From contig CAKQXY010000038.1 of the NCBI GenBank assembly GCA_934292725.1, forward strand, positions 1 to 35,314: a stretch of 35,314 bases of DNA. Direction: 5' to 3'. Made by a program: the position numbers and the translations under genes. The notes under the pieces were generated by a model that saw only the letters and a program-made list of their open reading frames with translations, was not told the origin of the DNA and ran no database searches. Every line of letters begins with the position of its first letter. The first letter of the stretch is position 1. Origin of the DNA: an uncultured Lachnospiraceae bacterium. GTDB lineage: Bacteria > Bacillota > Clostridia > Lachnospirales > Lachnospiraceae. Of this stretch, positions 17,468 through 25,552 are shown in pieces.

Positions 17468-18853
17468 CTACTTTTTTACATATAAATAGAGTGCCCCCGT
17501 CAATGCAAACCAAAACCATGTTGTCGGCACAGTAAACCACGACGAGAAGAACGACAATGTTAAATATAGTGCAAGCTGTGCGTAAAACAAATATAAAATC
17601 GGATTACGGCTCTTTCTGATCTTTTGTGTGAGTGCGGCACAGACAGCACCAAGAATCAAGCCAAATAAAAGCACACCTATTAAACCAAAATCATAATACG
17701 CATCGTAAATTAATGTCAGTGTATTAAGTTCTTTAATAGTAACAGGCATCTCAAAGGCAACTAACGCAGGAAAAACAAATTTCAGTCCTGTAAGTGCAAA
17801 CACCGGAAACAGCTGCTTTAATCCATAAGTGTGCGCTACCAGACCCTGCTGCATAGCCTGTGTCAGGCAATTAAAATTCGAGTAATTATTTGCAATATAC
17901 ATATACGCATACTGCAAGAAAAGCGGCATATTCTCATCCTTCATCTGAAAAATGCTATTTAAATAGCCCGGCTCATAATTTCTTCTGATTGTCATGAAAA
18001 CTGCTGCCGCAATCACAACTGCCGCTGCTGCACCAAGCATGGCAAACAGCTTTTTCTTATTTACATTTGGGCGCATCAAAAGAAAAATGAGAATTGGAAG
18101 CGCGAGTGTCAGGATAAACTGAAATTTAGAAACACTCAAAATCGGAATTGAAGCTGACAGCGCATTATAAACAAACAGCTGAATAATCTTTCCTTTTCCA
18201 AGCGGCTGTCTGTCTTTTTTCTTTTCCGTGTACGTTAACAGATAAATCAATGTCAGCGAATGTGTAAACATACAGCTAACTGTAAAATAATGTACACCTG
18301 AAATATGAAAATGATCATATGCGTGTGTCTCAGTTGAAAAAAGCGGCACATATCCTAAAATGACAGCTTCAAGAACAAATGTTGCAAATGTCACAAGTGA
18401 TACAATACGTATGCAGCAAAATAAACGATTTTGAAACTGCTCTTTGGTGACTTCTTTTTTTGATATCTGGCCTTTGCTTTCTAATGCAATTTCCCGTTTC
18501 AAAAGATATACTTCGATTACTTCATATCCCACTAAAAATAAAAGATAAAAGCCTCCAAATGAAAGCCACGTCTGATTAGTCCATGGAGACTGCAGATTAC
18601 TTAGCTGCATAACACCAAGTCCCTCTCCTGCCGTCCAAAAAACAGAAAGCAGAAAACGAAACGACACCAGGCTTTGATCTTTCTTATAAAAGTAAAGCCC
18701 CATCACAGCTGCTGCCACAAGAAGTACACAGCCTGCTGCCACAAAGAAATCATTTTTTTCTAACATCATAGCCAAAAAAGCAAAAGCTCCATATATGGCA
18801 TAAGGCAGAAGCAACTGTCTGCCTCTGCCCCCTATATTATTCGCCAAGACCAT
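17468..18853 (-). CDS. Polytopic membrane protein, O-antigen polymerase (Wzy)-like
   Basis: About 461 residues with roughly 12 predicted membrane segments, a large hydrophilic loop after residue 280 containing an RRNYEPGYLNSIF segment, and a late cluster around YDAYYDFGLIGVLLFG. Both the YDAYYDFG-type motif and the overall plan resemble O-antigen or capsule repeat-unit polymerases, which have little sequence conservation. Start ATG 18853 has GGGG about eight bases upstream; a TTG at 18859 is an alternative. The gene overlaps the end of the HPr gene by 17 bases, implying translational coupling. Finding a Wzy-like protein with an ABC exporter and no flippase is unusual. An alternative role as a membrane GT-C-type transferase cannot be excluded. 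Confidence 0.75.
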   Translation of the reverse strand: MVLANNIGGRGRQLLLPYAIYGAFAFLAMMLEKNDFFVAAGCVLLVAAAVMGLYFYKKDQSLVSFRFLLSVFWTAGEGLGVMQLSNLQSPWTNQTWLSFGGFYLLFLVGYEVIEVYLLKREIALESKGQISKKEVTKEQFQNRLFCCIRIVSLVTFATFVLEAVILGYVPLFSTETHAYDHFHISGVHYFTVSCMFTHSLTLIYLLTYTEKKKDRQPLGKGKIIQLFVYNALSASIPILSVSKFQFILTLALPILIFLLMRPNVNKKKLFAMLGAAAAVVIAAAVFMTIRRNYEPGYLNSIFQMKDENMPLFLQYAYMYIANNYSNFNCLTQAMQQGLVAHTYGLKQLFPVFALTGLKFVFPALVAFEMPVTIKELNTLTLIYDAYYDFGLIGVLLFGLILGAVCAALTQKIRKSRNPILYLFYAQLALYLTLSFFSSWFTVPTTWFWFALTGALYLYVKK

Positions 18854-19100
18854 TTTCAATCCCCGCTATTACGGCCTTTAACGCTTCTTCTTCATCAACT
18901 CCGTCACAGACAACTTCAATTTCATCACCGTTTTTTACACCTGCACCGAGCACGCTTAATACGCTCTTTGCATTCGCGGTAACGCTGTTAAACTGAAACT
19001 GAACCTTTGATTTGTAGTTCATTGCGATCTTGCATAAGATCCCTGCCGGTCTCAAATGAAACCCTGTCATATTTTTTACTGTTATCTTCTGGCTTACCAT
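18837..19100 (-). CDS. HPr-like phosphocarrier protein
   Basis: Small phosphotransfer protein of 87 residues, the standard HPr size. The active site GFHLRPAG puts His15 and Arg17 in their canonical places, and the regulatory serine is present as Ser46 in AKSVLSVL. It should therefore accept phosphate from enzyme I at His15 and could be modified by HPr kinase at Ser46. The ribosome site AAGGAAGAGG precedes the ATG. What is odd is its place: between cdaR and a polysaccharide polymerase gene that it overlaps, not beside ptsI. It could be the main HPr or a Crh-like extra copy; His15 argues against Crh, which lacks it. Confidence 0.92.
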   Translation of the reverse strand: MVSQKITVKNMTGFHLRPAGILCKIAMNYKSKVQFQFNSVTANAKSVLSVLGAGVKNGDEIEVVCDGVDEEEALKAVIAGIENGLGE

Positions 19101-19164
19101 ACTGATCCTCTTCCTTTCCTACTTCTATAACAAGGCAAAACTTTATCTGCCTGTTTTTAACTGT

Positions 19165-20583
19165 TTATTGTTCATCATTCTCCTGTGAGACATTGTCCTG
19201 TGTTGTCTCAGGTACTGTCTGCGATGAAGCTTCTGATGTTTCCTGCGTACTCGTCGTTACTGTACTCTCTGTTACCGTCGTACTTTCTGTCTCTTGCGCT
19301 TCTGTCTGTGCAGTTTTATCAATAATGCGAACTGATACAATCAGATCCTGCATCATTGTATATGCACTGTCTAGCGTAAGAGTAACAGGAACATTTATAT
19401 ATTCTCCTGCTTCAAGTCCCCCGACATCAATCGTACCCTGAAGTGTCTCTGGATTAAAACTATCAAGGTCTGCCTGCAGTGCCTGAAGCGTTAATGTCAA
19501 TGCTGGATCAATCAGTTCATACTCATACTCTGGCTTTGTATTTACTAATTGAAACTGATTTGCATCAATCTGAAAGCTTTCCGTCTGCAGCTGTTCTAAC
19601 TCGATCGTTACAGAAATTGTACCGCTTTGCCCTTCAGAAAGTGTAATTCCTTCAGGAAGATACTGTTCAATCGCAATATCAAAAGTCTTATTGCTGCTTG
19701 CCCCGGTAATATCAAGTTCCCTGCTTGGAATACTTACTGTTGAAATGTTAGCAAGTGCATTTTTAGAGCCGGATATTGTCAAAAGCTTCGGCGAGTAATC
19801 TACCTTGCTCACCACATATCCATCTGCTGGTGTTCCACTGCTTCCTGCTATGCTTATACTTATTTCTTTTGCCTGATTTAAGCTTACCGTAACCTCTACT
19901 GTACTCTGACTGATTGTAAGGCCGCTTCCTGATAAGGTACGATTATTTCCATCATACAGTGCAAGCGGTGCTGTTATGCTTCCTCCGTCTGTAATCGCGC
20001 TTAGATCTACATTTGCCTTGACCGCTGCCAGATTCGAAAATGCACTTGTCGGACCGCTTACAGTTACACGAGACGGATCGCTTGAAAGTGTTCCAATCTG
20101 ATATCCTTCTGGAAGCTCTTTTGTAGTATTAAACTGTACAAGGTATGTGGCCGATTTTAATGTATCAAGCACAACCTTTACATACCCTTGCGACTGCGGA
20201 TATTCCCAGCTTTGAATATATGTGGCTGATGATGCCTTTGTAATCTCAATGCTGATCTTGCTGGCTTCCGGTGCTTCCTTAACATCACCAATCACTTCTG
20301 TAAGATCTGCTTTTACTGTAAAATCATCGGCAGAAAGATATCTTAAACGGCTTCTATGAAGCTTAACTGGAATCGTGATAGCATTTGGTTTTGAAATTGC
20401 CACCATATTTTTCTCAGCCAAGCCGCTTTCTTCATATGTGATCGGAACACTTACACTGCTTGTTATAACTGGATCCTGTGTATTATTTAATACTAGCCAC
20501 AAAAGGACTGCCAGTACAAACCCCAAAAGCTTAAGTGGAAAATTTTTGAGAAAAAGTTTTTGATTTTGACCTTTATTTTTCAT
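19165..20583 (-). CDS. cdaR: CdaR/YbbR-domain regulator of diadenylate cyclase
   Basis: Single-pass membrane protein with an N-terminal helix (about 16-33, containing LGFVLAVLLWLVLNN) and an extracellular part made of about four YbbR-like beta domains (about 45-420), each with the recurring VxGPxSAFSNL or VSGSKNALANI type strand. The tail (about 425-472) is Thr/Ser/Glu-rich and probably disordered. CdaR binds the membrane cyclase CdaA and modulates c-di-AMP output. The gene overlaps cdaA by 11 bases, with GGAAGGAAG as ribosome site inside the cdaA end. In many Firmicutes glmM follows; here HPr does. Confidence 0.9.
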   Translation of the reverse strand: MKNKGQNQKLFLKNFPLKLLGFVLAVLLWLVLNNTQDPVITSSVSVPITYEESGLAEKNMVAISKPNAITIPVKLHRSRLRYLSADDFTVKADLTEVIGDVKEAPEASKISIEITKASSATYIQSWEYPQSQGYVKVVLDTLKSATYLVQFNTTKELPEGYQIGTLSSDPSRVTVSGPTSAFSNLAAVKANVDLSAITDGGSITAPLALYDGNNRTLSGSGLTISQSTVEVTVSLNQAKEISISIAGSSGTPADGYVVSKVDYSPKLLTISGSKNALANISTVSIPSRELDITGASSNKTFDIAIEQYLPEGITLSEGQSGTISVTIELEQLQTESFQIDANQFQLVNTKPEYEYELIDPALTLTLQALQADLDSFNPETLQGTIDVGGLEAGEYINVPVTLTLDSAYTMMQDLIVSVRIIDKTAQTEAQETESTTVTESTVTTSTQETSEASSQTVPETTQDNVSQENDEQ

Positions 20584-21439
20584 GTCGCTTCCTTCCTTTC
20601 CTCAGCCTATCCCACACAGTCTGCGTCTTTTCGCTTCTTTGTGTTCCTCCAAGCAATTCTCTGAGCCTGTCACTGTTAACATTTCGATACAGCTGTCCAT
20701 CCTTTGTAAGTGATACCTGTCCTGTCTCCTCTGACACAATAACTGTCAGAGCATCAGTCACTTCACTGATGCCAAGACCTGCACGATGTCTTGTTCCAAG
20801 CTCCTTACTTATCGTTTTATTTTCTGATAACGGAAGATAGCATGTAGCGGCCGTGATTCTGTTTCCACGAATCACAACAGCTCCATCATGAAGCGGAAGG
20901 TTGTGCTCAAAGATCTGCACCAGAAGCGGTGCACTCACAATGGCATCCAGCAAAATACCAGTTGCAATATATTCGTTCAGCACAAATTTCTGCTCAATGA
21001 CAATCAATGCTCCTGTCTTTGCACGCCCCATGCTGAATGATGCACGAACAATCGCATCAATAGTATCATCCGCATTTTCTGCAACTTTATCTTTCGTACT
21101 TGAAAGTGAAAAAAGTTCAAATAAGTGATTTGTTCCAAGCTGCTCTAATGCACGGCGAATCTCCGGCTGAAAAATAACAAGCAATGCTGTCGCCACATAC
21201 GGTGCGATTCTATTAAAAACCATCACAATATTATTCAGCTGTAAAATAACCGCCAGTATATACATCGCAAAAATAGCTGCCGCACCCTTTAACAGAATCC
21301 ACGCCTTGCTCTGCTTAATCCATAAAATAATATGATAGATAAAATAGGTGAATATAGCAATCTCCAGGACATCGCTTAATGTCATGGAAGCCGCTGACCA
21401 GCGTATATAATTTTCATAAAATCCTCTGATGGCTTCCAT
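20573..21439 (-). CDS. cdaA: Membrane diadenylate cyclase CdaA
   Basis: Makes cyclic di-AMP from two ATP. Three membrane helices in residues about 20-95 are followed by a linker and the DAC (DisA_N) domain. The two catalytic signatures are intact: DGA at 175-177 (in LPLHDGAVVI) and RHR at 207-209 (in GTRHRAGLG). Length 288 is typical. It lies 20 bases after an unrecognised polytopic protein and overlaps cdaR, its known partner. c-di-AMP controls potassium and osmolyte uptake and wall homeostasis, which fits the wall-polymer genes downstream. Confidence 0.96.
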   Translation of the reverse strand: MEAIRGFYENYIRWSAASMTLSDVLEIAIFTYFIYHIILWIKQSKAWILLKGAAAIFAMYILAVILQLNNIVMVFNRIAPYVATALLVIFQPEIRRALEQLGTNHLFELFSLSSTKDKVAENADDTIDAIVRASFSMGRAKTGALIVIEQKFVLNEYIATGILLDAIVSAPLLVQIFEHNLPLHDGAVVIRGNRITAATCYLPLSENKTISKELGTRHRAGLGISEVTDALTVIVSEETGQVSLTKDGQLYRNVNSDRLRELLGGTQRSEKTQTVWDRLRKGRKRHEK

Positions 21440-21459
21440 CCTTCTATCCTTTCTCCTGC

Positions 21460-22461
21460 TTACGTGCGGAAATAATCATCCAGAGAATGGTCATCATCCA
21501 CAAAGGAATCTTCCTCGGATGTTTCACCATCTCCTGCTTTTGTTATCGTAGTTACTTTTTTATCTGTTCTTGCAACAGAATACTTTGGTATTGCTCTAAC
21601 ATAATACACATAATTTTCATCCTCATATTCCAGAAACTCTGTATGCGTTCCGTCTAGCAAAAAGAGAAACACATGAAGAACACTCGAAATAAGAACGCCA
21701 AGTATAATAGAAATACTTAGATACAGCAAATGAACAGTTACACCAAATGCTACATTGCCCACCATAACAATCAACACATAACATGCTGTTCCTGCTGCAA
21801 TTGCAATTGCCCATGCGTAAGAATACGGAAGCTTTCGAATCATGTAAACAACAACAATTGTGACTACAAGTGCTGCCATTAAGAGTAAGATGCGTTCATT
21901 GCTTCCAATTGCCTTTATAAAATAGGCCGCCTTTTCCATTGATGTCAGTCTTTGAGCTGACGCCTCAAGTACTGAACTATTTTGGCGAAGCGTTAAAATC
22001 ATGCCATATACAAATGTACCTGCAGCCGCCGGAATCACTGCAATTGGTCCACATAAAAGACCAATAGGAATCGCTGCTGCACCTGTCAAATTCAGCATTC
22101 CAGCAAGACACATAACTGTGATCAATACTGACTGTCTTGGCTTAAATATAAAATACGTCAACAACAAAAATAAAAAGAATGCTGCTGCAGTCACACCTGC
22201 TTCCACTGAAATCATAAGCATATGAACAACCACAAATATTGACACTAAAAGCGAACACGCATCAATCGGAATTGCAAGTGCCACAAGTGTGGCAATCACG
22301 ATTTCTGCCCAACTTCTAGGATTCATACTGCCTGATAGCTGACTGTGAATCATATAAAATACAAGAAATGCCAGCAAACATTTTGTACAGATGCGCACAT
22401 ATGCTTCATAGCGGCCATAAACCTCACTTATCTTTTGCCGTAGTTCCAGCAGAGCTGTCAT
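21460..22461 (-). CDS. Unrecognised polytopic membrane protein upstream of cdaA
   Basis: A 333-residue protein that I do not recognise. It has about eight hydrophobic segments: roughly five between residues 25 and 158, then three between 192 and 265. A soluble region of about 60 residues follows (FLEYEDENYVYYVRAIPKY), then a short acidic tail (SEEDSFVDDDHSLDDYF). No transporter or enzyme motif is evident. The ATG at 22461 has AAAGGAG nine bases upstream and overlaps the preceding gene by 38 bases; cdaA starts 20 bases after the stop. The tight coupling suggests a role linked to CdaA or the envelope, which is an inference from position only. Confidence 0.8.
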   Translation of the reverse strand: MTALLELRQKISEVYGRYEAYVRICTKCLLAFLVFYMIHSQLSGSMNPRSWAEIVIATLVALAIPIDACSLLVSIFVVVHMLMISVEAGVTAAAFFLFLLLTYFIFKPRQSVLITVMCLAGMLNLTGAAAIPIGLLCGPIAVIPAAAGTFVYGMILTLRQNSSVLEASAQRLTSMEKAAYFIKAIGSNERILLLMAALVVTIVVVYMIRKLPYSYAWAIAIAAGTACYVLIVMVGNVAFGVTVHLLYLSISIILGVLISSVLHVFLFLLDGTHTEFLEYEDENYVYYVRAIPKYSVARTDKKVTTITKAGDGETSEEDSFVDDDHSLDDYFRT

Positions 22462-22861
22462 TGATCTGGCTCCTTTCCGTATAGTAATCCTCCAGTGCCA
22501 TCAAATGCTGTCTATATTGACGAACTAAAACAGCTGCTGTACGATAGCGTCTGCTATAACACTGATGCGCCATTACAAGTGCTGCTGTTAAAAATCCAAG
22601 ATATCCAACAGCCCATATACAGCCGATTCTAATCAGCACCTGCTTTGAAAAAGAAACTGCCTGTGCACCATTGCCCATACAAATAACGCCTATAAGTGTA
22701 AGCAGCAAATAGGCCATTGTATAGCAAATCCATATTTTAATCATCTGAATGGATACATAATCTTTTTTTCGGTATCCACAGATTTCAATAGCGCGGCGTT
22801 CTTCCTTTTTTTGGATAATTGCTGCTTGCGTCATCATGCGGATTTTTTCCTCTTTGATCAT
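22424..22861 (-). CDS. Unrecognised small membrane protein, first gene of the cda operon
   Basis: A 145-residue protein of unknown function. A charged N-terminus (1-38) is followed by two hydrophobic segments (about 40-62 and 75-97) and a basic, Tyr/Arg-rich cytoplasmic-type region (about 100-130). The ATG at 22861 has a strong ribosome site GAGGTGA and lies 42 bases from an extended -10 promoter, so it appears to be the first gene of the long minus-strand block. Its last 38 bases overlap the next gene. The charge pattern suggests both termini are cytoplasmic. It has no motif that I can name. Confidence 0.78.
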   Translation of the reverse strand: MIKEEKIRMMTQAAIIQKKEERRAIEICGYRKKDYVSIQMIKIWICYTMAYLLLTLIGVICMGNGAQAVSFSKQVLIRIGCIWAVGYLGFLTAALVMAHQCYSRRYRTAAVLVRQYRQHLMALEDYYTERSQINDSSAGTTAKDK

Positions 22862-22903
22862 GCACTCACCTCACTCTACAGATTCTTTTTTTACTCTTTT
22901 TAT

Positions 22904-22938
22904 AGTATAGCACACATTACTGGATTTTTGTAGAAGTT
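22904..22938 (-). promoter_or_regulatory. Predicted extended -10 promoter of the cda/glycopolymer block
   Basis: Minus-strand TATACT (22904-22909) is preceded by TGTGC, an extended -10. The -35 region is weak. An A/T-rich run (several T and A tracts) lies further upstream and may act as an UP element. It is the only promoter I see before the 22861 start. Confidence 0.5.
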
Positions 22939-22970
22939 TTTTTAAAATTGTTAACTATTTAACGCGGTAT

Positions 22971-23011
22971 AAAAAAATAAAACAGCCCCTATGTTTTCAC
23001 ACAAGGACTGT
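22971..23011 (-). terminator. Terminator of the DUF6465 gene
   Basis: Imperfect hairpin with ACAG/CTGT base and TGTGTG...ACATAG centre, followed on the minus strand by TTTTATTTTTTT. It lies 12 bases after the stop and insulates the cda operon promoter. Confidence 0.75.
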
Positions 23012-23022
23012 CTTCTTCTTAA

Positions 23023-23298
23023 TTACAGCTCAATGCTTCCGGTGATCTCACCGTTAATTACATAGTGAGCCTTTCCTTCTTCTGGCTTTACATATACCTT
23101 TAAGTCAACCAGCTCAGAAATCTTTCTCTTCATCTCTTTCTTCCACATTTCCTCAATGCGTGCTGTGATGCTGCTTAACTGAACTTCTTTGCCATACCAC
23201 TGAAGATATACTTCTCTTGTCTTCTTTACTGTAGCCTTCTTTGCTGTTTCTTTTGTCTCTGCAACTGCTGCAGTTTCCTTCTTTGTTTTTGCTGCCAT
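23023..23298 (-). CDS. DUF6465-type small basic protein
   Basis: 91 residues: a Lys/Ala/Thr-rich, probably disordered N-terminus (1-28) and a compact domain (about 29-91) with EVYLQWYGKEVQL and a final VYVKPEEGKAHYVINGE strand, the pattern I associate with the clostridial DUF6465 family. The function is unknown. It has its own promoter (23329-23356), a GGGAGG ribosome site nine bases before the ATG and its own terminator, so it is monocistronic. The basic tail could touch nucleic acid or membrane, but nothing proves it. Confidence 0.82.
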   Translation of the reverse strand: MAAKTKKETAAVAETKETAKKATVKKTREVYLQWYGKEVQLSSITARIEEMWKKEMKRKISELVDLKVYVKPEEGKAHYVINGEITGSIEL

Positions 23299-23328
23299 AT
23301 GTATAATCCTCCCATCTTGACTAATTCA

Positions 23329-23356
23329 TATATAATGTACAAAGCCATTCTGTTAA
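23329..23356 (-). promoter_or_regulatory. Predicted promoter of the DUF6465 gene
   Basis: Minus-strand TTAACA (23351-23356) and TATATA (23329-23334), spacer 16 bases, about 30 bases before the start codon. Confidence 0.5.
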
Positions 23357-23450
23357 GACAAAATGACAATGCACGTGCAACCTTTGTTTACATCAGTTAT
23401 AAATTATACTCTCCGTGTTTTAAAAAAGCAACCCGTTTTATGAAAAATGG

Positions 23451-23479
23451 TTGTTTTTTCTAGCTTTATCTACTATAAT
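23451..23479 (+). promoter_or_regulatory. Predicted sigma-A promoter of the DUF308 gene
   Basis: TTGTTT (23451-23456) and a perfect TATAAT (23474-23479) are 17 bases apart, about 85 bases before the ATG. The roughly 95 bases between this and the divergent promoter show no clear operator. Confidence 0.7.
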
Positions 23480-23564
23480 CAAACTAGTTCTATCTAAGTT
23501 TCATAATAAAATCAGGCTGCTGTGCCGGCCTGCTCCACGAATGGCACAGAGAAAAGAGGTTATC

Positions 23565-24227
23565 ATGAAATTTTTAAAACAAAATTCCGTTAATCTTTTG
23601 ATAAGCCTTTGTGAACTGATTATCGGAATCCTGCTTCTCATCGACCCTACAGGCTTTTCAAACGGAATCATTATCACCTTCGGAGCAGCCTGCCTCGCCT
23701 TTGGTATTGTACAGATCGTGTTTTACTGGAAAAAGCCGCTTACAGAGGCAATCTCGCGTTTTTATTTGATGAAGGGACTTATAAGTATTTCCGCCGGTCT
23801 TTTTTGTATATGCTTCTCTCACTGGTTTTTAGAAACCTTTAAACTTCTTTCTTTCCTGTATGGAATCCTTCTTCTTATTTCTGGATTTTATAAGGTTCAG
23901 TGGAGTATTGATCTTCTTCGCCAGAAAGAAAAGCGTTGGTGGCTTGCAGCAATAAGCGCCGGACTGTCCATTCTGTTTTCTCTTGTAATCATCGGAAATC
24001 CTTTTTCAACTGTTGCTGTCACATGGATTTTCTCAGGTGTTGTACTAATTGCAGAAGCGATCATTGATCTGGCTACGCTTCTTTTAATTCGCGTATTTGT
24101 AAATGCTAAGTTTCCAAAGATAAAGAAAAAAGAAAAATCTGTCAGCGATGATTCCGCGCAGCAGACAGATACATCTTCACAGCCAACCTCATCTGAATCA
24201 TCAGGCGACTCAAATGGAACTATATAA
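23565..24227 (+). CDS. HdeD-like DUF308 membrane protein
   Basis: About 220 residues with six membrane helices arranged as repeated pairs (about 8-28, 33-52, 66-85, 92-110, 125-145, 150-172), the layout of HdeD/DUF308 proteins. The recurrent short LLLIDP and GFYKV-type turns between helices also fit. A charged Ser/Thr/Asp-rich cytoplasmic tail covers about 180-220. The function is not established in Firmicutes; E. coli HdeD is linked to acid resistance. The start ATG 23565 has AGAGG four bases upstream. The frame is open further left, but that stretch contains the predicted promoter and is not coding. It is monocistronic between a promoter and a bidirectional terminator. Confidence 0.83.
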   Translation: MKFLKQNSVNLLISLCELIIGILLLIDPTGFSNGIIITFGAACLAFGIVQIVFYWKKPLTEAISRFYLMKGLISISAGLFCICFSHWFLETFKLLSFLYGILLLISGFYKVQWSIDLLRQKEKRWWLAAISAGLSILFSLVIIGNPFSTVAVTWIFSGVVLIAEAIIDLATLLLIRVFVNAKFPKIKKKEKSVSDDSAQQTDTSSQPTSSESSGDSNGTI

Positions 24228-24293
24228 TTAATACGATACCAGAGCCAAAAAGTCAAAAAGCTCATAGTAATCTAGTATTAATTAATATTTTAT

Positions 24294-24335
24294 GAAAAAA
24301 GATCAGTCAGCAGTTATGCCGCCTGATCTTTTTAT
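24294..24335. terminator. Bidirectional terminator between convergent genes
   Basis: AAAAAAGATCAG pairs with CTGATCTTTTT around a 16-base loop. A- and T-runs flank both sides, serving the DUF308 gene (+) and the aldo/keto reductase gene (-). Confidence 0.88.
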
Positions 24336-24341
24336 TATTTC

Positions 24342-25472
24342 TTATCTAAATAACTTTTCAACATGCTCAAGCTCTTTGCGAATCTGCAGGTGCTGCGGAC
24401 AATGACGCTCACAGAAACCACAATTCTTGCAGTCTTCGATCAGCTTTCCGCCATCCTTTACATAATTATCGTACATCTTCTTTGCATGATCCTTCAGACC
24501 ATATACATTGTAGTATGTAAACATGTTAAAGATCTTTGGAATCTCAATTCCTGCTGGACATGGCTGACAATATTTGCAGCCTGTGCAGTAAAGCTCACTA
24601 AACTTCTTTAACTGCTCCATTGCCTCTCCAAGCTGCTGCCACTCTTCTTTGGAAAATCCTGTGCTGTCAGATGCAAGTTTTGCATTTTGCTTTACCATAT
24701 CAAGTGTCTGCATACCAGATAATGCGCAGTTTAAGTCTGGATTACCTAAAACAAACTTAAATGCAAGCTCATATGTTGCAATTGACTTCTTTCCAGTAAG
24801 CTTTGCATAAAGCTCTGTCGGTGCTGCCAGTCGTCCGCCGCCTACAGGACCCATTGCAACTGTTCCAACTCCGTTAGATGATGCATAATGAAGCATTTCC
24901 TCATTTGTTCTGTCAAGCAAATTGTACTGAACAAGCATACTCTCCATAGGAATACCGCGCTTTTTTGACTCATCAATAATATACTTAATTGCAAGCGGTT
25001 CATCATGGAAGGAGAAGGAAATATGACGAATCAGTCCCTCTTCCTTTGCTTTTGCAGCATCAGCAAGCAAATCCTGTGCCATGATTGTCTGATCAAATTC
25101 TTTACGGTTAATTCCCCAGAAATGATAAAAATCCAAATGATCTGTTCCCAGCTTATCAAGGCTGTGCTCAAGTGCACGGCGATAATCGCCAGGCTTCTTA
25201 CAGACATCTAACGGAATTTTCGTTGATAACAATACCTTATCACGGAAGCCCTTAACTGCTCTTCCGACAGCTTCCTCACTATTGCAGTTGCAATATTTTG
25301 GTGCAGTATCAAAATAGTTAACTCCCTGACGATATGCCTCTGCCACCATCTCATCTACCTTGTCCTGATCCACATACATCTTTCCATCCTTTTCATATTC
25401 TGGAAAACGCATACATCCAAAACCAAGTGCAGAAATCTTTTCACCTGTATTTCCAAATTTTCTGTAATTCAT
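24342..25472 (-). CDS. Aldo/keto reductase with C-terminal 4Fe-4S ferredoxin-like domain
   Basis: About 376 residues. The N-terminal TIM barrel (1-270) has LGFGCMRFP, FDTAPKY with the catalytic Asp and Tyr, the STKIP lysine strand and DFYHFWG with the catalytic His. The C-terminal part has two iron-sulphur motifs, CTGCKYCQPCP and CKNCGFCERHCP, consistent with two 4Fe-4S clusters. This fusion is common in anaerobic Clostridia and suggests electron exchange between the aldo/keto site and a ferredoxin-like relay; the physiological substrate is unknown. The start at 25472 begins the conserved MNYRKFG; an ATG four codons earlier (25484) is possible, with AGAAGGGA close before it. An inverted repeat lies 30-65 bases upstream. 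Confidence 0.92.
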   Translation of the reverse strand: MNYRKFGNTGEKISALGFGCMRFPEYEKDGKMYVDQDKVDEMVAEAYRQGVNYFDTAPKYCNCNSEEAVGRAVKGFRDKVLLSTKIPLDVCKKPGDYRRALEHSLDKLGTDHLDFYHFWGINRKEFDQTIMAQDLLADAAKAKEEGLIRHISFSFHDEPLAIKYIIDESKKRGIPMESMLVQYNLLDRTNEEMLHYASSNGVGTVAMGPVGGGRLAAPTELYAKLTGKKSIATYELAFKFVLGNPDLNCALSGMQTLDMVKQNAKLASDSTGFSKEEWQQLGEAMEQLKKFSELYCTGCKYCQPCPAGIEIPKIFNMFTYYNVYGLKDHAKKMYDNYVKDGGKLIEDCKNCGFCERHCPQHLQIRKELEHVEKLFR

Positions 25473-25502
25473 ACTTTTTACCATTCCCTTCTATAAAGTA
25501 AA

Positions 25503-25537
25503 TACTGACAGCAAAGCCATCTCTTTAACTGTCAGTA
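25503..25537. repeat. 9-bp inverted repeat upstream of the aldo/keto reductase
   Basis: TACTGACAG (25503-25511) and CTGTCAGTA (25529-25537) are perfect arms around 17 bases, with AAAG/CTTT pairing further inside. No T-run follows on the minus strand. A -10-like TATACT overlaps the right arm on the minus strand, so it may be an operator at the promoter; a leader hairpin is the alternative. Confidence 0.55.
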
Positions 25538-25552
25538 TATCATATTACATTA

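Noticed and set aside
19101..19164. GGCA/TGCC hairpin before the HPr gene as an attenuator
   Set aside because: Its T-run follows on the + strand, opposite to the transcribed direction, and the stem is short.
23451..23564. N-terminal extension of the DUF308 protein
   Set aside because: This part contains a consensus promoter, and the ATG at 23565 has a well placed ribosome site.
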